64,000 nucleotides of DNA, taken from positions 186,001 to 250,000 of the forward strand of contig AAZW01000002.1 in assembly GCA_000169995.1 (NCBI GenBank), given 5' to 3'. This document shows, in pieces, positions 9,368 through 18,768 of the stretch. This DNA comes from Vibrionales bacterium SWAT-3 (lineage in GTDB: Bacteria > Pseudomonadota > Gammaproteobacteria > Enterobacterales > Vibrionaceae). The position numbers were made by a program, and so were the translations under genes. Positions within the stretch are counted from its first letter, which is position 1. Each line of letters starts with the position of its first letter. A model generated the notes under the pieces. That model had not been told where the DNA came from, searched no databases, and saw only the letters and a list, made by a program, of their open reading frames with translations.

Positions 9368-9764
9368 TCTTCTCTCCTTAAAGTATTCTCGTAAGCAACG
9401 TTGCATATCCTAATACCTAAAGTTAAGTTGAGGTAAAGCACTAATTTGCATTTATTTCGAGAACGTTTTTAGAGCCCAAATTGTCATATTTTTTGAAATA
9501 CAAACTTTAAGTTTAGACGGCCTCAAACCTGATAACTGCTCTCAACCTTAAGACGCCAACAAACCTACGACTTCCACCCTTAAATTCGGGTGAGAAACCA
9601 AGATTCCTATTCAATATTTAAACGCATTAACATCCCCTTATTGACTGATACATCAGCTTACACTTCGCTTTCATATTAATCAGCAACACTGATCTGGGTT
9701 AATAAACTGGTTTCACAGCACCTTTATTGTTAATTAAGTCAAATAACTACATAAGGAAGTTAGT
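9368..9764. other. intergenic region, no gene seen
   Basis: About 400 bases of AT-rich sequence between two divergent genes. It must hold promoters for the VOC gene and the heme-binding-barrel gene. I find no ORF, RNA or repeat I can support. Confidence 0.6.
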
Positions 9765-10385
9765 GTGAAAAAAGTATTAGCATTGGGTATCGCAGCGGCA
9801 ATCTCGTTTCCAGTATTTGCAGATCACAACACAATCGATGGGATGGACTTCGGGCCACTAGCAAAATTAGTTGGCACCTGGAAATCGGTGGAAGCTGGCG
9901 GCATTGATGTATCGCCAGGTCAAGAAGGGACTGATGTAGGTGCGGGAGGCCCTGATGTCACACCATTTTATGAGGTGATGACATTTGAAGTAGCCGCAGA
10001 TGCCACCAACGCCAGTGACCAATATCTCGTTGCGCTTTACTATAAACAGGAAGTATTCCGAAAAGCTGACGATTCTAAATTCCACGATCAACGTGGTTAC
10101 TTCATCTATGACCAAGAAAATCAGATCGTCTACAACTCTTACTGTGTGCCACGCACCACATGTGTCACCGCGGAAGGCCCTGCTGGCGACACAATGACAT
10201 TAGTCGCGTCTAAGCGTGGTATCGCTGAGTCTGAATACATGACAGACAACGCAACCACCACAGACTTCACAATGAACATCAGTATCTCAGACGACACGCT
10301 GACCTACTCTCAAACCACAGGTTTAGAGATCTACGACAAAGCCTTCGCACACACCGATTCAAGTACACTAATTAAAGTGAAGTAG
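9765..10385 (+). CDS. periplasmic heme-binding beta-barrel-like protein
   Basis: 206 residues from a GTG start (AAGGAAG 6 bases upstream). A signal peptide (KKVLALGIAAAISFPVFA-DHN) leads to a domain with LAKLVGTWKSVEAGG near the start, similar to the lipocalin-like/FABP-like heme-binding beta-barrel family (nitrobindin/THAP4-related), many beta strands and two Cys (NSYCVPRTTCV) likely forming a disulfide in the periplasm. The assignment rests on the overall pattern rather than a diagnostic residue, so another lipocalin-like role is possible. It is followed by a strong terminator, so it is monocistronic. Confidence 0.6.
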   Translation: MKKVLALGIAAAISFPVFADHNTIDGMDFGPLAKLVGTWKSVEAGGIDVSPGQEGTDVGAGGPDVTPFYEVMTFEVAADATNASDQYLVALYYKQEVFRKADDSKFHDQRGYFIYDQENQIVYNSYCVPRTTCVTAEGPAGDTMTLVASKRGIAESEYMTDNATTTDFTMNISISDDTLTYSQTTGLEIYDKAFAHTDSSTLIKVK

Positions 10386-10395
10386 ATTTAAATGC

Positions 10396-10427
10396 AAACG
10401 CCTTTCACAACGAAGTGAAAGGCGTTA
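10396..10427 (+). terminator. strong hairpin after the heme-barrel gene
   Basis: Perfect stem AACGCCTTTCAC / GTGAAAGGCGTT with loop AACGAA, 10 bases after the stop codon. Confidence 0.75.
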
Positions 10428-10764
10428 ATTCCGACTATAGTTATCACTATCGAAACAGCTATCTCCCTTTTTACCTCAATAGATTATCACCCTATTTTTT
10501 ATCCCTTTACCACTAGATGCAATAATTGATATTCCACGAGAAAGTTAGTAATGGCTGATTGAAATAAGTGGAATGTAAAATAAATATTATGTCATTTAAT
10601 GCGAACCATTATCCTAAATTAGATAAAGCTACATTAGATGAGATATTTAACAAAATAGTTAATTAACTATAGTGAAGAGCAACATTAATATTGATATTTA
10701 GATTAGTTTAACAATCTAGGATTAAGATATAGATCAAAGCTTCAATGTTTATATAAAATATTTG
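10428..10764. other. AT-rich region left of IS256; no convincing gene
   Basis: About 340 bases. A 25-codon ORF starts at 10590 (MSFNANHYPKLDK...) and could be the start of the lipase whose tail lies right of the IS, but it ends in a stop before the element and I cannot confirm it. The N-terminal half of the lipase is otherwise absent, so DNA was lost here. Confidence 0.4.
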
Positions 10765-11904
10765 AGACTGTCCTAAATTCTGTGTAACTGTCTAGACTTA
10801 AGCCTTAAAGGCTAAGGATGGATAGTATGGATAAGAAAGCACTTGAAGCTTTTGCTCGTGAAGCAGCTAAATCAATTAAGACAGAATCTGATCTTGATGA
10901 CTTCCGCAAAATGTTAACCAAGGTGACTGTTGAGACAGCATTGAATGTTGAGCTTGATGAGCACCTTGGCTACGAAAAACACTCCCCAAAACCCAGCTCC
11001 AACTCACGTAATGGGTATACCAGCAAGTCAATTATCACTGATGATGGTGAAGTGCCGATAGACGTTCCTCGTGACCGTGAGTCAAGCTTTGAACCAAAGC
11101 TGGTTCGCAAGCACCAAACTCGCCCACTAGATGAGGTCTATCCAATCGTTTATCTCGACTGCATTGTCGTTAAAATCAGGCAAGATAAACAAGTCATCAA
11201 CAAAGCTGTTTATCTTGCGCTAGGCGTGAACATGGAGGGTCAAAAAGAACTGCTTGGCATGTGGCTGTCAGAGACGGAAGGTGCCAAGTTCTGGCTTGCT
11301 GTGCTAACAGAGCTACAAAACCGCGGAGTAAAAGACATTCTCATTGCATGTGTCGATGGTCTGAAGGGCTTTCCTGATGCCATTAATGCCGCATTCCCGA
11401 ATACTCAAATCCAGCTCTGTATCGTCCATATGGTGAGAAACTCAGTTAGGTATGTACCTTGGAAAGATTATAAATCTGTGACTGCCGATCTTAAGAAGAT
11501 CTATCAATCGAAGACAGAAGATGAAGCCTTGCTAGCGCTAGAGCAGTTTTCAGATAAATGGGATGACAAATACCCTCAGATCAGCCGCTCTTGGACAGCT
11601 CACTGGGCTAACCTGAATACGCTCTTCAACTACCCAGAAGATATTAGGCGAGCAATTTATACGACTAATGCCATAGAATCACTTAATAGTGTTATTAGAA
11701 AGGCGATTAAAAAGCGTAAGCTGTTCCCGACTGATGAGTCGGCAAGGAAGGTGATCTTCTTAGCGATCCAGGATGCCTCCAAAAGATGGACGATGCCAAT
11801 TAGAAACTGGCGACAAGCCCTGAACCGCTTTATGATTATGTTCGAAGACCGATTAACTGAATATATGTAACCCCGACAGTTACACAGAATTATTTACAGG
11901 GTCG
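10765..11904 (+). mobile_element. IS256-family insertion sequence with internally deleted transposase
   Basis: Inverted terminal sequences share ATTCTGTGTAACTGTC (left near 10776-10792, right on the other strand near 11874-11890), extending outwards to GAC..., so the element spans about 10765-11904. No target duplication could be recognised. The lipase gene continues on the right side only. Confidence 0.8.
10818..11870 (+). CDS. IS256-family transposase, internally deleted
   Basis: 350 residues where the family has about 400. It begins MDSMDKKALEAFAREAAKSI and runs normally to LVRKHQTRP, then jumps directly to LDEVYPIVYLDCIVVKIRQD; about 50 residues normally between these blocks (the small helix-turn-helix region after KHQTR) are missing, in frame. 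The catalytic triad remains: Asp in YLDCIVVK, Asp in ACVDGLKGFP, Glu in TNAIESLNSVIRK. It is probably inactive or altered in target binding. It could also act as a dominant-negative protein, which is inference. Confidence 0.85.
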   Translation: MDSMDKKALEAFAREAAKSIKTESDLDDFRKMLTKVTVETALNVELDEHLGYEKHSPKPSSNSRNGYTSKSIITDDGEVPIDVPRDRESSFEPKLVRKHQTRPLDEVYPIVYLDCIVVKIRQDKQVINKAVYLALGVNMEGQKELLGMWLSETEGAKFWLAVLTELQNRGVKDILIACVDGLKGFPDAINAAFPNTQIQLCIVHMVRNSVRYVPWKDYKSVTADLKKIYQSKTEDEALLALEQFSDKWDDKYPQISRSWTAHWANLNTLFNYPEDIRRAIYTTNAIESLNSVIRKAIKKRKLFPTDESARKVIFLAIQDASKRWTMPIRNWRQALNRFMIMFEDRLTEYM

Positions 11905-12277
11905 GCACTCCTCCGGCGGCGCCATCGGTTGTGTCTTTGCGGATTATTTTGACAAGAAATACCCAGGCTGCATTAAGCGAATCGTCACCTTTGGACAACC
12001 AGCAATTGGTGATTGGAGCTTTAAGAAGCGCTATCGCCTTCGCAAAAAAACCTATCGTATATGTTGTGACATCGACATTGTGACCTTCATGCCGCCCGTA
12101 CCTTTACTGTATTGGCATGTAGGAAAGGTACTTTGGCTCTACAACGGCAGAATCTATGAGAACACCCCAACGTTTATTCGCCTTGGACGTTCTATTTTTA
12201 GCTGGTTGATTAGGCCTTTCTCTTACCACTTGATGAGTAAATACATACGTAATAAAGACTTCTTTGATCAGCATTGA
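11905..12277 (+). pseudogene. lipase (class 3) family, C-terminal remnant
   Basis: Reading from the IS junction gives HSSGGAIGCVFADYFDKKYP (the GHSxGGA nucleophile elbow, with Ser), RIVTFGQPAIGD (the TFGxPxxGD block typical of Lipase_3) and a His-containing tail ending ...NKDFFDQH. The first half, including the N-terminal alpha/beta core, is not present on the other side of the IS256, so the gene is beheaded rather than simply split. It is followed by a terminator and convergent with the chemoreceptor. Confidence 0.75.
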
Positions 12278-12299
12278 AACTCGCCTTAGCACCACAAAG

Positions 12300-12333
12300 A
12301 AAGAGCACAAACTGATAGCAGTCTGTGCTCTTG
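12300..12333. terminator. intrinsic terminator between convergent genes
   Basis: AAGAGCACA...TGTGCTCTTG stem between the lipase remnant and the chemoreceptor gene. Confidence 0.75.
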
Positions 12334-12367
12334 TATTTACTAACCTATCTGTATCGCACTTTGGTTG

Positions 12368-14257
12368 TTAAAGCTTGAATCGAGACAACTCTTGTTTCAA
12401 ATCACTTGCTAAGTTGCTTAGCTGATCCGCCTGAGACACTGCATCCGTTGCATCAAGTGCCATAACGTCACTCACTTCACGAACAGATTCAGTATTAGCA
12501 TTGATTTCCGCAGTGACCAGTGACTGCTCTTCCGCAGCAGAAGCAATCTGAGTTGCCATATCACTGATCACTTGAATCGCTTCACGGATTTGAGCCAAGC
12601 TCTCTCCCGCCATATCAACATCATGCACACTTGTCTCTGCCATGTCGTGACTTTGAGTCATCACTTTAACCGCGCTATTTGTCGCCTGTTGCAAGCGCTT
12701 GATCTTATCTTCAATTTCTTCAGTTGATGCGTGAGTACGCTGAGACAGAACTCGAACCTCATCCGCTACAACAGCGAAGCCACGGCCTTGTTCGCCAGCC
12801 CTCGCCGCTTCAATCGCAGCATTAAGCGCCAGTAGGTTAGTTTGTTCAGCGATCTCACGTATCGTCGCTAAGATAGACGCAATTTGTTGTCCATGTTCTT
12901 CTAGTTCGCTAATAATAGATACAGCGCTCGTCAGTTCAGTAGCAAGATCATTGATCGATGATTGGCTTTTGGCCATCTGCTGAAAGCCTTGTTCGCTCAA
13001 TTCAACCGAATGACTGGCACTTTTCGCTGTATTGTCTGCGTTAGAAGCGATCTCAGCCGTCGCAGTCGCCATTTCAGTTACCGCAGTAGCTACCATCGTA
13101 ATTTCATCTTGCTGTCGGCTGACGCTATCACTGCGCTTAAGGGCACTCTCATTGGCATGCTCAGCACCATTGTTCATTGCTGTGGATACTTGAGTAACGT
13201 TGGTCATCATTCCATGCAGTCGATCGACAAACACATTGAACTTATCGGCGAGCTGACCAACTTCGTCTTTACTCGAGACTTGAAGGCGTTGCGTTAAATC
13301 ACCTTCACCCTCTGCGATATCTGCCAGAGCTTCACTTACTCGTCCTAGCTCCACCAACTGGCGAGCAACAAACCAAGACGTTGCCGCGGCCATCACAATT
13401 AGTACAATCAAACCTGTCGTGATTTGACTGACCAACATGTCAAATAGAGGTTGTTCCAAAACATCTTTATCCATCTCAATCACAAGCAACCAGTCCGTAC
13501 CACTGATTGGCTCTGCCATGATCACTCGTTGGTGACCATCAACTTGGGTAAAGATCGTCGTTAGATTCTGCGCAGCACTGTTTAAACCAGCGACACTTAG
13601 CTCAGGAGCGATGTCATTCACCTGCTTAAGAATAAAGTCTTCGTTTTGGTGAGCGACAACGGTACCTTGTTTGTCGATAAGGATCGCGCGTCCATTTCCC
13701 GGTACCTGTATTGCTAATACGTCTTTAATCAGCTTGTCCAAGGCTAGGTTCGAAGCAACAACACCAATAATGGAACCATTCTCTGTAACCGGATCGGTCA
13801 GTGTAACCACAAGCGCCTGCATCGTAACGCTTACATACGGCTTAGTTGTGACGGCTTTGTTTTGCGCTAACGTCTCTTTATACCAACCACGAACTCTTGG
13901 GTCATACCCTGCTTTATTGAGGGAAGGATCATGACGGAACATTTCGCCGTCTTTATTGCCGTAGTAACTCAATCCAAAGCCACCAGATACAAGGGTTTGA
14001 CGTAAATGCGGGACAATATCTAATGAAGGGTTCAGCTGAACTTGTTGTTGAAGACCATGTACGGCTTGTTTCTTATCGTAAAACCAATCACTGATCCCTT
14101 TAGCATGGGCATTCAGCGTGTTACGACTTTCACTCTCTATCGCCTGCCAGCTGTTACTTTGAAACGTCTTATAACCCATAAAAAGAAGAATTGCGGATGT
14201 AAAAGCAATCGCCAAAACTACAGAGAAAACCATTTTCCTCTTTAGACTAAATTGCAT
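12368..14257 (-). CDS. methyl-accepting chemotaxis protein (dCache sensor, HAMP, MCP signalling)
   Basis: 629 residues. TM1 lies at about residues 9-30, a periplasmic double-Cache domain at ~35-270 ([19 protein letters not shown] is characteristic of the dCache_1 class, which often binds amino acids or other small acids), TM2 at ~277-298, HAMP at ~300-352 and the cytoplasmic four-helix hairpin thereafter. The invariant tip [20 protein letters not shown] is complete, with the following [12 protein letters not shown]. The C-terminus (LSRFKL) has no CheR/CheB-tethering pentapeptide. It feeds the CheA/CheW array. The ligand is unknown. Monocistronic. Confidence 0.95.
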   Translation of the reverse strand: MQFSLKRKMVFSVVLAIAFTSAILLFMGYKTFQSNSWQAIESESRNTLNAHAKGISDWFYDKKQAVHGLQQQVQLNPSLDIVPHLRQTLVSGGFGLSYYGNKDGEMFRHDPSLNKAGYDPRVRGWYKETLAQNKAVTTKPYVSVTMQALVVTLTDPVTENGSIIGVVASNLALDKLIKDVLAIQVPGNGRAILIDKQGTVVAHQNEDFILKQVNDIAPELSVAGLNSAAQNLTTIFTQVDGHQRVIMAEPISGTDWLLVIEMDKDVLEQPLFDMLVSQITTGLIVLIVMAAATSWFVARQLVELGRVSEALADIAEGEGDLTQRLQVSSKDEVGQLADKFNVFVDRLHGMMTNVTQVSTAMNNGAEHANESALKRSDSVSRQQDEITMVATAVTEMATATAEIASNADNTAKSASHSVELSEQGFQQMAKSQSSINDLATELTSAVSIISELEEHGQQIASILATIREIAEQTNLLALNAAIEAARAGEQGRGFAVVADEVRVLSQRTHASTEEIEDKIKRLQQATNSAVKVMTQSHDMAETSVHDVDMAGESLAQIREAIQVISDMATQIASAAEEQSLVTAEINANTESVREVSDVMALDATDAVSQADQLSNLASDLKQELSRFKL

Positions 14258-14467
14258 ATTAAGAACCTCTTATAGAACAATTAAAGAAATATAAAGAGAA
14301 ATCCTATCACCCATACTCATGTTTTTATTAGGGTTATCCCAAAAAACCATGAAACAAATTGAGCATTATGTTTAATTGTGACTTTGATTTATTTACTGGT
14401 TTATCAACGATAAAGATTATTTAGCCACAAACAAAAGCGAGTTGTAGAAAACAAAGGAAAAGTAAAA

Positions 14468-14507
14468 GCAGATAAGCAGATAAGCAGATAAGCAGATAAG
14501 CAGATAA
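14468..14507. repeat. five perfect tandem copies of an 8-mer
   Basis: GCAGATAA repeated five times without error, just downstream of the tRNA-Cys terminator and in front of the chemoreceptor promoter region. This is a simple octamer tandem array; copy number is likely to vary between strains. Confidence 0.9.
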
Positions 14508-14528
14508 AAAATAAGACGCCAGATACGA

Positions 14529-14557
14529 AAAAACCAGCCACTAAGACTGGTTTTTTC
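14529..14557 (-). terminator. terminator of tRNA-Cys
   Basis: On the minus strand AACCAGTC...GGCTGGTTTTTT follows the tRNA by 8 bases: a stem with a T tract. Confidence 0.85.
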
Positions 14558-14564
14558 TGAATGA

Positions 14565-14638
14565 TGGAGGCGCCTCCCGGAGTCGAACCGAGGTCCACGG
14601 ATTTGCAATCCGCTGCATAGCCACTCTGCCAAGGCGCC
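14565..14638 (-). tRNA. tRNA-Cys (anticodon GCA), CCA encoded
   Basis: 74 bases on the minus strand from GGCGCCT to AGGCGCCTCCA. The acceptor stem GGCGCC/GGCGCC pairs perfectly; the anticodon loop reads TTGCAAA with anticodon GCA; the T arm contains GGTTCGACTCC; the discriminator is U and the 3' CCA is encoded. It is the only tRNA I see here; in many gamma-proteobacteria tRNA-Cys sits in a gly-cys-leu cluster, so a solitary copy is slightly unusual. Confidence 0.97.
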
Positions 14639-14835
14639 TTTTTATTTCAACACTTTAGGGACTTAGTAAGTAACTCCGCTGTGTTCGGGTGCCTACTTTA
14701 CGGATTGAGGAGAGATAGTCAAACAAAAAAGTGAATTTAAATTCTGTTTGCTGACATTTAAATCAAATTGCTGCTTGTTCGATCTTTTCAGCTAAAAAAC
14801 ACACAGCAAATTGGTTTAAATTCTTGAATCGCGGT

Positions 14836-16281
14836 CTACCACTTCTTCATGAAGCGACCAACCAAGCTCGGGTGATATGCCCAACAGTGATCAAACATGG
14901 TCATTAATTGAGGGTTACCGTACTTAGAAAGGCTCACTGCGTGGAAACGGTTTTTATGTTCCTTCAGCTTTTCAACCTGAGCGATCATCTCATCAGACTG
15001 CTTAGGGGCAATAAAATCAGACAGTACGATTAAATCGGCATTCTTGTATTTGTCGCCTGTCATCAAATCGATCGATTTCATCAATACAGGTTCCAAATCT
15101 GTACCTCCGTGAAATGAATAGCTCAAGAAGTCACTCGCTTCACGTAAGCCATCTTGTCTTGTTAGCTCGTAAGTAATCTGTTCCGAAGAGAAAAGGATCA
15201 CGTAACAATCTCGTTCTTCCGCAAGAGCAATTTGCATTAGTGCATAGGCCATTGCTTTAGCGGATTGCTCAGGAAAGCCACTCATGGAACCAGAGGCATC
15301 TACACAAACAATAAACGGCCCCTTTTCGATATCAACGTGTTTACTGTCTGGCTTTTGCGCCTTAACTTTACGTAACGTACGAGACTTACCTTTGGAACGG
15401 TAACTTAGTAAGCGTTTGTCTGCCAAGTGTTTGTAGAAGATAACTTCAAGCTCAGGGTACGCCAAGAACATGGTCTCGTTTGGCAGCATCTTGTTAAGAT
15501 CATCGCTTTCATGAATCCCAACGATATCGTCTACGGCTTCATCGCTTTTCTCTTCGACCATCTGCAGTTCTTCTACAGGGGCTTTGTGTAACGAAGGATC
15601 GTCTTCCATGCCCGCCATACGGCCCAGTTTCTCAGCGATCTCTTGAAGGCCTTTGTGTTTATTTAAAAACTCTGCGTGACGCTTCATTACGGTTAAGTCC
15701 GTTTTACTTAACTTAGCAGAAGCCATATCCCACAAACGCCCAACACTGCCCTCATCACCAGATTCCGTCACTTTATCCATGTTTTTCATGGTTTCCATGC
15801 GTTGGTAGAGATCCGCTAAAACTTTCTCTTTGCTGGTTTCTAGTTCTGTTACTTGAGCTTGCTTGATGGCATCTGACAACGATTGATACCACTGATCGCA
15901 GAAGTAGTGTGGGAACATCGCATTATAAACGCCCTTGTTGTTTTCCATCAGGCGTCTAGCTTGCAGGTAAAACGCTGAGTGCCACTCCAATTTTTTGATG
16001 ACATTATCGATCTCATCAAAAAACTGGGGTTCATCCCAGTGAATGACTTCTTGGTAAAGTGCGATTTCTTCTTGGAATCGATCGGTCTCACACACCTTAG
16101 TGACGCGTTTTTTTACTTTACCGCGCCATTTCACTAGGTGGTTTTTCACCGACGTTTTGACCCCTTTATTCTCAGCAGCCATCATCACTTGAGAACGGGC
16201 AATGAGATCATTCATCGCCGTATCTATGATGCCTGAGTCAGCAACCATTAAAGCAAGGTTTAAACCGTCTGCTCCTAACAT
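14836..16281 (-). CDS. viaA: ViaA, VWA-domain partner of RavA
   Basis: 481 residues, the length of E. coli ViaA (about 483). The C-terminal third is a von Willebrand A domain with a complete MIDAS motif (VDASGSMSG near residue 332), a Thr in SFHGGTDLEP and Asp in VLSDFIAPK. The N-terminal part is helical. ViaA pairs with the MoxR ATPase RavA; together they act with respiratory complexes and Fe-S proteins and influence aminoglycoside uptake in E. coli and Vibrio cholerae. The gene follows ravA with an 11-base gap, so the two form an operon in the order seen in enterics. Confidence 0.95.
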   Translation of the reverse strand: MLGADGLNLALMVADSGIIDTAMNDLIARSQVMMAAENKGVKTSVKNHLVKWRGKVKKRVTKVCETDRFQEEIALYQEVIHWDEPQFFDEIDNVIKKLEWHSAFYLQARRLMENNKGVYNAMFPHYFCDQWYQSLSDAIKQAQVTELETSKEKVLADLYQRMETMKNMDKVTESGDEGSVGRLWDMASAKLSKTDLTVMKRHAEFLNKHKGLQEIAEKLGRMAGMEDDPSLHKAPVEELQMVEEKSDEAVDDIVGIHESDDLNKMLPNETMFLAYPELEVIFYKHLADKRLLSYRSKGKSRTLRKVKAQKPDSKHVDIEKGPFIVCVDASGSMSGFPEQSAKAMAYALMQIALAEERDCYVILFSSEQITYELTRQDGLREASDFLSYSFHGGTDLEPVLMKSIDLMTGDKYKNADLIVLSDFIAPKQSDEMIAQVEKLKEHKNRFHAVSLSKYGNPQLMTMFDHCWAYHPSLVGRFMKKW

Positions 16282-16292
16282 ACTTGTCCCCT

Positions 16293-17948
16293 CTACTCGA
16301 AGTACTGACTCATAAATTTAAGACGCTGAGCAATCTTGCTGCTCTTCACTTTCGCGGTCTCAAGCTCTTGTGTTACCGCTTGCAAACTTGACTCCATCGC
16401 TTTTGGTAGCTCTGGGTCAATATAGTTGTGAGGTAGCGCATCGTGAAAATCGGTACGCACTCGTTTTAGCTTGAATTCAGCTTCGTTTAGCTGCTCAAGT
16501 GCTCGCTCAGCGCCACTCAACCATTTGTTGTAAAGCTCTTGGTCCAAACCATCGGTTGTCACCACACTCACTAATACCGAGCGGTTCGCGATGTCTTTAA
16601 TCACTAGCTGATTCGATGCATCAAGATCCAACTTCAAGCGACATAGGTTTTTGTTTTCGTTTACGTAACCGTAAATATCTCCGTGCCCTTCTTTCAGCAC
16701 ACGATCGAAATCATCTTTCGCTACGTAAACCCAGCGGCTATCACCTTTCTCTGATTCTGAAACTGACATGTTGCTTTGCAGCAGAACTAACTTAACTAAG
16801 TTGTAAGCACTACCGACGCTGTACGTCTTCGCGTTTTTAATATCGCTGTGGTAAACGTCTTTACGTAGGAGGCCGCTGGTTGTTTCCATAGAGAGTGAAA
16901 CAGAGAGTGTCGATTCCACTTCGTCTTGGATATCTTCAAGCTCTTCACGTGACATTTCGATTTGAGCTTTGGACTCTTGTTGATCAAAAGCTCGGTTCAA
17001 CGCAAAGTCTTTAACCACACTACGAACCACATCTCGTGATCCAGGGCTGTGCCACAAACAATCTTGCAGTAAAAGAATATCGAGAGGGTTTACGCTGTCA
17101 CGACCACTGAAGAACGCACTCGCCTTCAGCAGTTTCACAGCTTTCTTCCAACGTCTGTCTGAAACATACAGATCGGATTCGGAAGTTGAACCCTGCTGCT
17201 TAACCATTTCTTCTAGCATGGTTTTCAACTCATACAGCTTGTTGAATGCGTTATCTGTCAGTTCAAGCTTGTCGAGTTCTTTTTGCCACTGATGATATTC
17301 AATATCCGTGATCGCCAAACCCTTCGGGATCTCAGCTTCTTGTGAAGTCCCCGCAGTTAGCATCGATTTGAAGTTTTGTTTGTTCTGGATACGGTTGACA
17401 AACACGCGCACAAGCATACGGTCATAAAGCGCTTCTAGGCCACTGTCTTCATCTGGAAGTTCATTCGACGCAGAGACCAATAAGCGCATTGGTACGCGTT
17501 CAATATCACTACCGTTCTTGAACGTTTTTTCATTCACAACAGTAAGTAGTGTATTGAGGATTGCCGGACCAGCTTTCCAGATTTCATCAAGGAATACGAC
17601 TTGAGCGGTTGGAAGGTAGCCTTCCGTTAGCCTTACGTAGCGACCGTTGTCTTTCAGTTCTTGGATACTTAGAGGACCGAACACTTCTTCAGGCGTAGAA
17701 AAGCGTGTCATCAAATATTCGAAATAGCTGCTGTTATCGAAAGCTTGAATTAGGCGTTTAGCGATAAGACTTTTTGCAATGCCTGGAGGGCCTAGTAGGA
17801 AAACACTTTCACCAGCCAAAGCAGCCAGTAAACAGAGCTTAATGGTATCTTCTCTTTCGTAGACACCATCAGAGAGAGCATGCGCTAATTTGTTAATTCT
17901 TTCAGAGAGTAGCGCCTTGTCAGCATGTGAAGAAATAGAAGGGGTCAT
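16293..17948 (-). CDS. ravA: RavA, MoxR-family AAA+ ATPase
   Basis: 551 residues, somewhat longer than E. coli RavA (498). Walker A is GPPGIAKS (about residue 57), Walker B is VVFLDEIWKA (about residue 116), sensor 1 is LVSASNELPDE, and an arginine-finger region YDRMLVR follows. The C-terminal half contains the triple-helical/LARA-like region, lengthened here. It forms hexamers that remodel client complexes with ViaA. The promoter lies in the 270 bases before 17948, which hold no other gene. Confidence 0.95.
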   Translation of the reverse strand: MTPSISSHADKALLSERINKLAHALSDGVYEREDTIKLCLLAALAGESVFLLGPPGIAKSLIAKRLIQAFDNSSYFEYLMTRFSTPEEVFGPLSIQELKDNGRYVRLTEGYLPTAQVVFLDEIWKAGPAILNTLLTVVNEKTFKNGSDIERVPMRLLVSASNELPDEDSGLEALYDRMLVRVFVNRIQNKQNFKSMLTAGTSQEAEIPKGLAITDIEYHQWQKELDKLELTDNAFNKLYELKTMLEEMVKQQGSTSESDLYVSDRRWKKAVKLLKASAFFSGRDSVNPLDILLLQDCLWHSPGSRDVVRSVVKDFALNRAFDQQESKAQIEMSREELEDIQDEVESTLSVSLSMETTSGLLRKDVYHSDIKNAKTYSVGSAYNLVKLVLLQSNMSVSESEKGDSRWVYVAKDDFDRVLKEGHGDIYGYVNENKNLCRLKLDLDASNQLVIKDIANRSVLVSVVTTDGLDQELYNKWLSGAERALEQLNEAEFKLKRVRTDFHDALPHNYIDPELPKAMESSLQAVTQELETAKVKSSKIAQRLKFMSQYFE

Positions 17949-18235
17949 GCATTACTCCGAATATCTTTGGACAATAAAGAGTGTAGATTTGTTTTTATAC
18001 ATTTGTTAGCACTTTGTTACAAGTGTATTTTATTATTGAGTTGCATTTATATCAGATGGTTACGTCAGTAATTTCGATGTAATCATAGATTGCAAATTTG
18101 AGAGTAGAGTCACGGATGGTGTGAAATTTAATTCAAAACTATGTCTAAATTTTCTTTTATTTTCGACACCATAGGCGTTATGGTGAAGCACGTCTTTCGA
18201 ATACGAAAAATTGGCAAGGAATGTGGCCAGACTGC

Positions 18236-18751
18236 ATGAATAAAGTTATCCATCAATGGAAAAGTATATCTCTCATAGAAGAGAACGTGACGCTCCCTAC
18301 GAACGTCGTGATAAAACATACAACAATCAATCACCCTGGTGCGGCCGTTATTCTTCCTATCACCTCATCTGGAAAAATCATCCTGATTAACCAGTTTCGT
18401 CCTTCCCTTAAAAAGTGGCTTTTAGAGCTGCCTGCAGGGACGATGGAAGTTGATGAGACACCTCTTGAATGCGCACAGCGCGAACTGGAAGAAGAAACAG
18501 GTTACAGTGCAACTTCTTTTCAAAGCTTGGGGCAAGTTACGCCTTTAGCTGGCTTCTGCGATGAGATACAGCATCTATTCGTCGCAAAAGACCTTAGCCT
18601 CACTACCCGTTTTGAATGTGACGAAGATGAAGTCATAGAAGTGATCGAGCTGAGCTTAGAAGAACTGCACGACAAAATACGACACGATCAAATCACCGAT
18701 ACAAAAACTATCGCTTGTTTAAGTAAAGCCCTACTCTGCGGCTACCTATAA
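18236..18751 (+). CDS. Nudix hydrolase, ADP-ribose pyrophosphatase-like
   Basis: 171 residues from the second ATG. The Nudix box G-x5-E-x7-REUxEExGU is intact at residues ~68-90 (core REL/EEETG), preceded by the strand-rich ILPITSSGKIILINQFRP typical of the ADP-ribose/NDP-sugar pyrophosphatase (NudF/NudE) subgroup, with LELPAG just before the box. It hydrolyses nucleoside diphosphate derivatives. The first ATG at 18221 touches the AAGGA ribosome-binding site, too close for use; the ATG at 18236 is 15 bases away, so the start is uncertain. ltaE follows 17 bases downstream, likely cotranscribed. Confidence 0.85.
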   Translation: MNKVIHQWKSISLIEENVTLPTNVVIKHTTINHPGAAVILPITSSGKIILINQFRPSLKKWLLELPAGTMEVDETPLECAQRELEEETGYSATSFQSLGQVTPLAGFCDEIQHLFVAKDLSLTTRFECDEDEVIEVIELSLEELHDKIRHDQITDTKTIACLSKALLCGYL

Positions 18752-18768
18752 TACTCTAGGAGAGAAAC

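Noticed and set aside
14468..14507. Repeat array that might suggest a CRISPR
   Set aside because: Units are 8 bases with no spacers; it is a simple tandem repeat. No cas genes are present.
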